NCBI GenBank assembly: GCA_028564675.1
Contig: JAOVVO010000193.1
Coordinates: 55,133 to 119,132, forward strand
Origin: Onchocerca lupi
Taxonomy: Eukaryota; Nematoda; Chromadorea; Rhabditida; Onchocercidae
Reading direction: 5' to 3'
DNA length: 64,000 bases
The translations under genes and the position numbers were made by a program. The notes under the pieces were generated by a model. The model was not told the DNA's origin. It saw only the letters and a program-made list of their open reading frames with translations, and searched no databases. Below are positions 38,001 through 50,000 of this stretch, piece by piece. Position 1 is the first letter of the stretch. Every line of letters starts with the position of its first letter.

Positions 38001-41000
38001 TAGAATATAGAAATGGATGGTTAAAGGTTTTACAAAACACTGAAATTTATGCAAAATATGCATTGAAAGCAGTCTGAATGTAAGATTTTTTTACAAACTG
38101 CATGCAATTATGCATAATTACGTTTAGTCTTTCCTTTTTTGTACAGTATAGAAATATGACGATTCATGGATGAAATTCACATAGTCTAGACGACCTCAGT
38201 TCATTCATTCATCTGCACAACGTGTCCTGCTCTATCCTTCCAGTGATCTGTCCCTAACGTAACCTAAGTTAAAACACAAACGTACATAAGTGATACGGAT
38301 GGAAATATCTTCCCTAGCAGCTCCATATCTTTTCATCTAGAAATGTATGAATCATTTAAAAACAACAAAGCAATGATTCAGTTCATTTGACGGGACTATC
38401 CATTTCCGGATCATATCGTTCGTGACCGTCCAACGAATTCATGTCTTCGCGGATGGGAAATGGTGGAAACTATGATGATGACATATTGGTGGTGATATAT
38501 TGATGGTCGGCTCATCACCAATATTCTCATCACAATATACCGACCAATGCTAGTTACATTATCGAATCGTTCATACAAAAAAAGATCAAAAATTATGGTA
38601 CATAGAATTCTTCTTGATAATGTCAAAAAATGTGATAAAGGCATAACGGAATGAAATCAGTGACAATTGTATTTGTAACAGGTGGTACATTACTACTGTA
38701 ATTCCAATGACACGTTAAGATCATTTTTACAATTAAAAATCTCGTGGATTTCAATCTCATATTTCCATATGAGACTAGTTTTATGAAGAGATCAAGCATG
38801 GAAATTATATTTTATAAGTTTAAAAAAAAATTTTTTTCTATGGTTTTCTGTAAATTCCAGATTTTAATCCCCATCTTACATGCTTTTATACATCGCAACT
38901 TTACCGTATTTTTTTATATGATAAAAGTCCAAAAATTTGCAGACTCGTAAATATTGCTTATAACACAATGTTATACAAATTACAGCTTATAACACGGTGT
39001 TACACATTTTAGGACTTATATGCGCAGCCTGAGATCTTGAATTTAAGACTACGCGGTGGGACGAGAATGCAATTCTCTCTCTACTTTTCAAAATTTTTTT
39101 GACAGAAAAAGTGTAGATATTCAAACAGTTCAGTTTTTCATTTGAACAAAGCCAACATATTTCGGAATTCACATTTCATGATATTTCTCATTAAGCTGTT
39201 TATTAAATACATCTAATTGAAGCAATTTGTGCATCTGAAGCATGAAAATTTCATTCCAACATATTTAAAAAAAAAGCAGCAGCTCAGCAGAACTACTTCA
39301 TTTTCTGTTAAATAAATTTTTAGCATTCGTTATAGAATCAAATTACGTTTAACAGTAAACACAAATAAGCGATTGCAATAATAGCCTCACATAAAGAAAC
39401 TATTTAATAACAGAATCCAGTCTATATCACCGCTGACAAATAACTATGAAATATATCGCGGCAAGTGATTTTTCAAATTGGTGGTAAAAATTGATCGAAA
39501 AGATCTTTTTAAATAATGGAAAAAAAAATGATATGCAAAAGATAATCTGTCCTACTGGAAGCTTTAAAAATAAAAAGTTATCACTGACCCGAATCATTCC
39601 TGCAGAATTCCTATCGCTAAGATCAGTAGATGATGATGAGGACTGATTACGTTCTCCGGAATAATTGAGTGATTGCTGCAAGGAACGTTCTGCAACTGAC
39701 AGACGTTTTCCGACCTGCTGGAGAACAGAGAATTAATTTCGAGAAAAGAAAATTGATTGGATGTTTAACTAAAAAATCGAAATCAGTTTTCAGTTTTTGA
39801 TTCAAATAATTGGAATCATAGTACTGACGGTTCATGAGAAATCTTCGCAGTGGTATTGAATTTATTTATAATATATGTAAAGAATAAAACCAAGCATATG
39901 TTAATGCTTAAAAATTAAAGAAAAATAATTTAAAGCATAACGAAAGTGCATAATTAGCATTTCTGATAAAAGGTGAAAGAAAAATGATCACTAAAATAAG
40001 TCATGTGCAATGATATAAAAATGATATAAAAACAAACTTATTAATAAAGATATTTTATCCCTAAAAAAAGCTTTTCCAGCTCTTGGACTTAAAAAAATAT
40101 ATTCTTATATGAAATTCTATTGATTTGGATTAATTTTCAATATGCGGTTTTAATGGAGTTTTTATACAAACTTTTATTTAAAAAATACTAGCCTTGTTTT
40201 CTTCACTATTTGTTAATGGCACAGATTGTTCGACATGATACAGATTTTTTTCTGAATGGCTGTAACGAACTGCAGTTCTGTCTATATCTTCTATTTGCAA
40301 CTAAAAAGACGTGAAATAATAGAACTAATCATAAAACTGAAATAATAAAACTGAGCAAATTAACATGAAATTTACTACTGTTTCTTACATTTCATTAATG
40401 TTACTTGCTAAGAAAATAAAACAGTGATTCTTGCCTTATTTCAGAACAACTCACTATTTCAGTTATCTATAGAAAAGTGGAGGGCAAAAACGAAGAGTCA
40501 TAATAGCACGAACTCTATGTGCAATTTCCTAATAATCAATAACAATTTTTGATTTAATGGGCAAATGACAGTTTCATAAAATAAAAAAAAAAGCTCCATA
40601 CCAAAGATTGAGTTCCTGAGGAAATGTTGAATGTATTCATGTTCCCTCTGAATTTCTTTTTCCGATATTTTTTAGAAACTTTTACTTCCGAGTCACTGCT
40701 ATCAGCAGATTCCTCATCACCTGTATATTTATCCTCATTCAAATCGACTGGTTTCTACAAAAAGTAAATAAGAATAATAATCTTTAATATTTGTTTTCGG
40801 CACTAATCTCAGTTTATTACTGGAGTTAATAAATGGATTCTAAAATCATAATTTTATATTTGAGAACATATTTTCTACTACTGCTTCATTTACTATACAA
40901 AGTTTCTTCGAAAACACGTACAAATAAGAGTAACAAGTTAATGTATCAGAACATGCAAGACTTTTTAATTATACAAAATCTAAATTAAATAAGGAAAGTA

Positions 41001-44000
41001 ATATATCACGCATTCAATAGCCAAGGAAGAATAGAGCAGTAAGGAATGATATATGATTGCAAAATTAAAAAATGATTTAGTTTTAACGATTTAAAATAGT
41101 TGCGCTCGGCTTCCATCTATTTGAAAAAATTATCTTCAGTGATATGCGAATAAGTTTCTACAAAATTTTTTCCAGTAAGAACTTATTCGCAACCAAAATT
41201 TCATACTGAAAAATATACCGATAGTCTTTTGTGTGTTCTATCACAATCACCTCCTTGCATGCTTATCACTTTACTCATATCAGGTGATATGCCCATCAGA
41301 TCAGCTAAATCGATACACACTACATCAATTTTATTAGTATTTCCAATATTACCTCCACATTGTTTCTCATTGCTTAATTGCCTTTCTTCGTTTTTCTAAT
41401 CTTTCTCCGCAATCCGTAATAGGCTTAGATTCCACCATTAATTTCTGAAGTATGACGAACTACAGAATTGACAATTCTGTATACATATGTCGAAAAACCG
41501 AAAAAATTATGTTAAATATATCCTTATCATATTAATCATAACTCATCATCTCTAAATTTCTCCCATCCTATCACTAAGCATATATCTAACCTCATCTTTG
41601 TCTCTCACTCCTCAGTTCTGGCTTCACAAGTAAAAAATTGTTATTCATATCATGTAATTGTTCCGGTCTTTCAATCATAACCATCTCTTTTGCTCCTACT
41701 CAACGTTGGTTGTTTAATTCACAGTAGGACATTTTCATAAAATTGTTGTTATTGACCTACACAAGCTTTAGATGATATAATAAATGCCAATAGTTCAACA
41801 AAAACAACAAACAACAAATTTTACTTCATTGGAACGTCATTTTTTGGATAGTTCTTAAAATGGTTGTTATTTCTGAATGTTTCTGATTCTTTACAAATGG
41901 AATTCAATCATCGATTTACATATAATAGATCAAAGAAGCTATCAGAATCGAATTTGTTACTAATTAATTTAATTTGTTACTAATAAATTGAATATCAATT
42001 AGCAATCTCATTCTAATAGCAAAATTATTACTGCAAAGAAATGATGTGATAGCCAAAAGAATTGATTGTGAAATTGGAAACAAGTCTCGTTGATTTTAAA
42101 GCCGATTTAATAAACCAGTCCGAAATCGAACGAATTAATGCAAAACTGAAAGTACTGGCCCAAAGTCGAGAACTAATTAACTCGGTTACTAAACAAATGC
42201 AATCAAGACAATTCTGGGATGAACTCAGCCAAGAAGGAGATGAACTAGTGGAGAATTTGAAAAACGAAACTGATAAAGTTACAAATTCAATCGAAGAAAG
42301 ATTATCAGAAGTAAAGATACAATGAAAATTAATTACCTTTGGTATAAGTGTATTTTATATCGTTTATACTGTTTTTATATTGTTTATATTTTACATTGTT
42401 TTATATTTTATATTATTTTATGTTGTTTATATTCGCATTAATAGTTTCTGTTCAGTTAAAATTCGATTTAATCAAATCTTTTATTTGTTTCAAATATTGA
42501 AGGTAAGGAGAAATTATTAACTAATGGAATTGTAGCTATTGGGAAGAATAAAATCTTTATCTCCAAAGAAAAGTGAATTAGAATTTCCCATTACCCAAAG
42601 TAAAATCACAAAGCAAAACTCCTCTCGATACAATTCTGAATTCATTGCCCCTGGAATATACAATTTTCTTCAGTCGGGAGCGTCGGGAAATTGAAATAAT
42701 TTATAATATATCGAATTAATCAAACTATTATATCACTGGCTGGACCGATTACGCTCCGAAAATGAATCACACTCCGCATAGTCGATCCAGCTAGTCTATG
42801 AAGACTGGCCACGCTTCGCGTGTCCGGCTCCAGCTATTCTATATAAACAAAAATGCCAATGTTCGTTTGTTCAAAATCTTAAACCTCCGAAAGTTTCTTA
42901 AAACACGCCTTATCTATATCAATTCAAAATCTAAGATATCGAAAAGTCCTTACCGATTGTTTGAAATTTTGACACAACTTTACATTCGAATACGCGCATG
43001 TTTTTATACACGCGTTGCTGTAACTCAGTCTGGTTAAGTGGAAAAAAAGAAAAGAGAAAGCACATGTTTCTAATGTTCGGTTTCATTTCCGGCAGATCGA
43101 GTGAATTCAAAAAATCTGCTGGATTCGTAACTGCTTCATCTGCTTCCACAACAATGTCGACTTATTTATATATGACTGTCTCGCTTAAAATGTCAGAATG
43201 TATAATATCGTAAGTTCGTCGACGTCTTTGTTCATGGCCGCAAGAACAACTCGTTCACTCAGCCAATCGTGATTCTTATAATTGGTTTGAATATCGGGAA
43301 ATACTTCTTCAACCAGCTCTTCTTTTGACGTTACTAAATTGCAAAAGTTATGAGGTAATGAAATTCGTCCTTGGTGAGATCAACCGGCATCTTACCGCTT
43401 CCAATTTCCAGCAGCTGATGTGAGAATATTCCGGCTAATCGTTCGTTTTGCAGCTGAATACGCATATTTGTAGTTAATTTTAACATCTTCAGGCGTCGCC
43501 ACAAAGTAAAGTATTTCAGACAATCATTTATTTCATCGGCTGGTATCGATCGAGGAATTAAAGGTCATGTTTGTCTGAAATCTCTTGCAATTCAATATTA
43601 AGCATTCCCAAATGGTCTGATATTTCCAAGCAAATCTTGCAATGATCGATCAAGAGCCTCAACCGATTTTTTATGTGCCACTGTACATTCATCCCAAACA
43701 ATAAGTTTGCATTGTGCAATATTTTTCCCATGCCGGATGTTTTGGAAATGTTGCATGTGAGAGCTTCATTAAATTGCATGCTCAATGGCAATTTCAAAGC
43801 GGAATGAGCAGTTCTTCCACCTGGTAGCAGTGTTGCAGCTATTCTGGACGATGCACTCAGGGTGGCGAGCTAAGGCCATGCCATTTTGGGATTGAATTGT
43901 TGCCAGAACCAATCACATTAGGAACGTTTTACCAGTTCCTTCTGGCGCATCTAAAAAAAAGATTTCTCCAAATCCCTTAATGTCAGTTTGCATTATTTAA

Positions 44001-47000
44001 TCGTAAAGGCTTTTTGCTCAAATGTTAGCTTAAGAATATTTGATTGCACATGTGACAAAAGATCAGTTGGTGCTGTAATTTTGTTCGCGACTTAATTCTA
44101 CATCGAGTGAAGTAGCAGCAGATCGATTCGGTAATGGCATTCCCAATTGACTGAGAACTTTGTTCGCGATTTGTAAGCGAAAGTTATAGGTAGATAAAAA
44201 TAAACAAATAAAGGTATGATATGAATAAAATTTAAAAAAGAAAGAATTAGTATCAATTATATTAAATTATAAGTCACCAATACTTCTGATGATTTAAATA
44301 TTTAATTTATGGAAAAATGGAGAAAGTTATGAGTTAATATTTTAACATTAAATTTATATCAAATTAAGTTAAATCAAAATTAAGTCGGAGAAGATTAATT
44401 GAGCAAAAAGTTTGACCCTAAGAAATATTTAGAAATAATGTTATAAAATTCTTTTAGGTTAAATTGATGCCTTTTTTCAAACAAATTAAGCTAATTTTTA
44501 TTGAACAAACAGAATTTCAAATTCAAAATTTAACAGGTATTTAAAATTTCTTTTTCAGATTTGTTACAAATGCAAAAATTTTTATATTTATATCACATCA
44601 GAAAGCATTTTAATTCTTTTTGCCATTTTTTTTCCTTCTTTTCTAGAATAAATCCGCGTAGTGTAATAGACATAGCAATAGAGAGAGAGAGAGATGGAGG
44701 TAGAGTGGAAGTGAGAAGAAAGGAGGGCGGATTATTATTATTTTTATTAGAGAGATTATTTATCATTATTTAATTATTAATTCTTATTTAAGAGATGGAA
44801 GGAAGAAGGAGAATGAGAAAAAAAAAGAAAGGCGGATCATTATTATTATTAGAGAGACGGGGGTAAGAAGGAGAATGAGCGAAAAAAAGAGAGGCGGAGT
44901 CAATAAATCAATAAACTTCGCTTCCTCGCTTACTTTTGGTTGTTGTGGACGTGACACGTGAAAAAAAATAAGTATGTTTCTATAAAGACACGTGTCTATT
45001 CGAATGCAGGTTGTGTCAAAATTTGGAAAGAATCAGTGGAGAATTTGCGGAGATCATTGAGAAGTAACAAGTAGCATTTACATTTTTATTTATATAGATT
45101 AAAATGACTCATCGATCATATTAACATAACTCATCATCTAACATAAATTTTAAAGTGTTACACTACCGATGTAATGAATTAATGTTACAATACCAATGTA
45201 ATGAATCAGTTATCTAATTTTAATTTTCCTATCCAATCACTAAGTTTTTATATTTCGAATACTGGCTGGACCTGGCCACGCGGATTCATTTTCCTATCCG
45301 ATCACTAAGTTTGTATTTCAAATACTGGCTGGACCCGGCCATGCGGATTCATTTTCCAATCCAGTCCGATCCAGCTAGTCTTTGGGGACGGCCACGCTTC
45401 GCGTGTCCAACTCCAGCTCATCTATATAAATAGAAATGTCAATTTCAATGTTCGTTTGTTCAAAAATTTTAAACTCCAAAAGTTCTTAAACACACGTTTT
45501 ATCTATATTAATCCAGAATATTAGATATTGAAAAGTCCTTACCTATTGCTTAAAAATTTTGACAGAACGTTGCATTGGAATACGCGCATATTTTATCGAA
45601 CCTACTGAGCGCTTATACGAAGACAACGTCCATTTTGCAGAAAGTAAGCGTGGTTAATAAATTCAGTCCACTCACTTATTTTTATTTGTCAAAAGTGTGA
45701 CAGATAAAAAAAGTAGATGTATCTATATAAAAACAACGTGCCTATTCGAATGTTACATTGTGTCAAAATTTCAAGTCAGTTCAAATCAATGGGTTAACAT
45801 TTGCAACGTGTGTCAAAATGAACATTGAACATTTACGACAAAGAGGCAATTCAATACACGATCTAATATTAGAAGAGATAATTCACAAATTGCCTGAAGG
45901 AAACATTTCATTATACACTGTCATGATCTCGACATTTCTGCGATGCAACTACATTTTTCACAAATCAAAAAGTAAACGAATCACATCCCTCACAAAGCAA
46001 AAAAGAAACGAAAAACTTAAATTACTCGCCTTATTTATTTAAAAACACGCGCCTATTCGAATGCAATGCGGCATGAAAATTTCGAATCAATCGATGAGGA
46101 ACTTGAAACGTTAAAGGAAGTAGCTGCAGTCAAAGTAATCGGTGGAGAAAGCATTTACGTCTTTATTTATATAGATTTTATTTATATGTATAGATGAATA
46201 AAAATAAACAAATAGAGATATAATACGAGTAAAATTTAGAAAAGAAAGAATTAATACCAATTATGTTAAATTATAAGTCACCAATACTTCTGACGGATTT
46301 GAATATTTAATCTGTGGAAAAATGAAGAAAGTTATGAGTTAATATTTTTATATTAAATTTATATCAAATTAAGTTAAATCAAAATTAAGTCGGAGATTAC
46401 CTGAGCAAAAAGCTTGATCCTAAGAAATTATTTAGAATTAATGTAATAAAATTCCTTTAGGTTAAATTGATTCTTTTCAAACAAATTAAGCTAATTTTTA
46501 TTAAGGAAAAAGAATTTCAAATTCAAAATTTAACAGATATTTAAAATTTTTTTTTCATATTCGTTACAAATGCTAAAATTCTTATATTTATCTGTCGCAT
46601 CAGAAAGCATTTTAATCCTATCATTTTTTTCTTCCTTTCCTTGGATAAATCCACGTAATGTAATAAGCATAGCAATAGAGAGAGATGGGAAGTAGAAGGA
46701 GAATGAGAGAAAAAAAAGGAAGGAGGCAATAAACTCCTCCCCCTGCTTATTTTTAATTGTCACGGACGTGATACGTGAAAAAAAAAGTAAGTATGTCTAT
46801 ATAAAAATGATGGCCTATCCGAATACAAGGTTGTGTCAAAATTTGGAAGCAATCGGTAAAGAGGTTGCAAAGTTATTTGGCAAACCACAACAACGATTTA
46901 CATTTCATTTATATAGATCTGGCTCATATCTGAAGATTTCCCAAGAAAAAAAAAATGTTTTTTAAACATTTTTACTACAAAAAGGGTTATTACATGTAAG

Positions 47001-50000
47001 AAGATTGATTCCGCTGTTTGATTCGAATCTAATCTCCATTTTGCTGCTCGTCCTTCTTTTAAAAGCTTTATTCATTTTTCGCGGTTTAAGTTTCTTCCGC
47101 TAATTTTGTTCACGATTGACTCTTCTATATGAGAGGTTTAATTACCCAACTTTGAGACGGACTAAGAAACTTTTCTTTTTTCCTCTAACATATCTCACGT
47201 AAAAAAGAAATTCTCTACAACTGACTTCGAACAAAATGAAAAAATACCAAGGAGAATTAAGAGTTTGTAAAACCAGCAATAATTTCTTTACAAATAATTT
47301 TTAATTTAATGTTTCAACTTGCTTATCCTTCTAGAAATTTGGATTACAGAGGATAAAAAAGAGAAGATTCAGAAATGTCACGATTTTTATTTAATAAAAG
47401 TTTTATGAATCAATACATGAAATATTTGGGAAATTTCTTCAAATCTTAAATTTGATAGTATTTCTTTCAAGCAGATCCCCAGAAAGGCAATTAGAAATTC
47501 GTCTTGATTGGAAATAGTTGGATTGCAATTTTTCCATTGCAGGAAAATATATAGCATTATTAAGGAATATTAGGTGCAATATTTGTTAAGTCATACAAGA
47601 AATGCTTTGCAATTATTTATCTGATCTTTAAATTAATTTTTCGACAAATTATTCTTTACCGAACGAATCTTCTGATGAATATGCCATTTAAAAAAAATAA
47701 AAAAAGAAAAGAAAAAGAAATTATCTAATGGTGAAGAAAAAGTACTCCCTGTAACGATATTAAACTTTTGAAGTCCAAATGAGTTCAAAATGTGAAGCCA
47801 AATTGGATACTTCAGAAATAATTCATCAGCAAAAATTGGAACTATTGGAACCACTAAGACTGAATTCCTTACAAACAAATAATAATTTATGATTACCTTC
47901 AGAATATCTCCATCAGGAGCAGCAACATTTTCTAAATATTCTGGTGTTCCTGAATAATATTAGATTAATTATGTTTTTTTTCTTTAATAAGATTCATTAA
48001 GTTTTCTAATAGTTTTGCCACAATTTATTGCACTATAACAAAGCTGAATAGTGTCAAACTGATTTCTATGCATGGAAGAAAAACAAGGCTGAAAACACCT
48101 TGTAATTTCGATATGTCAACATATTACATTAAAATACAACAAATCCATGAAAATATTATGTCTTTTGACTTTGTTTTTTACATTAAATTCTAAAATCTAA
48201 GAGTGCTTGACATACAATTTTCCTTATGGAATGAAATTTGAAGCACTACATTCTCGGCTTACTTGAATTCATCGAGATATGTTTCCCATCATATTTTTAC
48301 AGATTGTTTAAATCATTATCATTTCATTACCATGTCAGGAAAATTGAAAAAGAAATAACCAAACTCACTTTCTTTGCGTACAACATCCGATGTAAGAGAT
48401 GGATATTCCAGAGGAAATATTGGAAGTTCAATCTTATTGATGTTCGCTAACAAACGAAGATCTTCTTCTGTTATTCTTTCAGGAACTGAAAAAGTGGATG
48501 TTAACTTTTTGTCATGGGTCGAAATATAGTACTCACAACCCATAAAGAAAAGTTTTAATTGAAATGCATCAATTTAATATCAAAACTCATTATTCATTGT
48601 TTTCCCAATGCCATTATTAGGAAACGACATAATTCTTGAGTAATCTTTCATGCATATGCTTAAAACGTTAGGCAAAAGCTAAACAGAAAATTATACACAC
48701 AAGCACAAGAAATTACTTGATGAACAGTCGGTTTTAAGTTCTAATCAAAAAACGGCACCTACTTTTTATATCCGGACTTCTGAGTTTTATTCGAATGGGA
48801 TTGTGATTAATTATAATAGCTTCTCGATAAAAAACCCGGCAGAAATTTTTAAATGCTGATTTATTCATGAATAATCGCTGGTGTTCCTGAAATGAGATTT
48901 TATTCAGAATTAATACCCACGAAAATTTCGAAAGGAAAATGATTATAATAAAAATCAAAATAAAATACGTAAAGAAAATTAAACATGTTTAAAGGATTAT
49001 GATAAATCCAATGTAAGTACAAATAAAATCATTGCTAACCAAAGCATTCAAGCTAACATTATGACGTTTTATGTATTCGTCCCGAATCGTTTGATAATCA
49101 GCTTCTGTTTTATATGCCTTTAAATCCAGCAAAATTTCCAGAATTCGACGCTTTCCCTAAATCTAACATATTAATTTGAAGCAGTTATAGCTTAGAAAGA
49201 AAAATTCATGTGAAAATTCGGAAACTTCTTCCAATTTATCAAGTGTCAACGTTATGGTAATATAAAAATTTCTTGCTGGTCAAGCAATATATAGAACAAA
49301 AATATTATGTCTAACACATCAATCTTCATTAAACTGTTGCCAAAGTCACTGAAGAAAAAATTGAACATATGAAATTTTTTAAATTGGAAACTATAACCTC
49401 AAGGAAATTCTGCCTATTTTCTGGGTTTTTTAGCTCCACCAATCTTTGTTTTCTTCTTTTTTCAGCTCTGAAAATTTCAAATCCAAAATTTGGATCTTGA
49501 TTTACTTGAATAATATACGAAATCTTTCAACTATCCATCTTCTTATAACTTTAAACATTATCCCGAATGTCGCAAAAGATATGCCACATTTAAAAAACTA
49601 ACCATTTTTATCGAACCCTATTTGTTAATAATATCAAATTGAAACATGTCAAGATAAATCTTATATAACATTGCAAAAATTTACTTTTGATCTTCGTTTA
49701 ATTTACAATCAGCAACTCTTCGAAGAATATGTTCATTGGCTGGTTTAGAGACTGCCCCATAAATGGCAACACCATTAATTGACGACGTCTGTTCTACATA
49801 ATCTTTCATGTATTCCGATTTGAGTAATTCTTCAAGATCAGGGAAACCGAGTTCGAGTGCCTTCTTTTCCAGCAAAATTCTCCAGTCATTACTACAAGTT
49901 GAAGAAAAGTACGAAGTTGTATAGTTTTAGTCCCATTCATTCAAGATCTAATTCTGCATTAAAAGAAGCGTAATAGTAAATGGATTAGAAAGAATTGCAT

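Larger units (their letters stand above)
42735..45105 (-). mobile_element. Helitron-like element with PIF1 helicase remnant
   Basis: The left boundary carries a structured end. Read on the minus strand, GGACACGCGAAGCGTGGCC forms an 8-base-pair hairpin with one mismatch, followed 12 bases later by CTAG. This is the arrangement expected at a Helitron 3' terminus. The helicase remnant at 43200-44190 is also on the minus strand, ahead of that end, as in autonomous Helitrons. Just inside the left boundary is TCTATATAAACAAAAATG. The right boundary, near 45105, ends CATTTACATTTTTATTTATATAGATT, so the block also has inverted terminal sequences. No Rep domain was found. Boundaries are approximate, and the right part (from 44187) is a separately duplicated unit. 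Confidence 0.6.

Noticed and set aside
46530..46965. Short frames on both strands
   Set aside because: They fall within the duplicated repeat unit and have no counterpart frame in its other copy.
47633..47878. Minus-strand frame ADELFLKYPIWLHILNSFGL as an exon of the long gene
   Set aside because: The sequence looks protein-like, but no acceptor gives the phase-zero entry needed after the exon ending at 47897. It is left out of the model, though a terminal exon here is not excluded.
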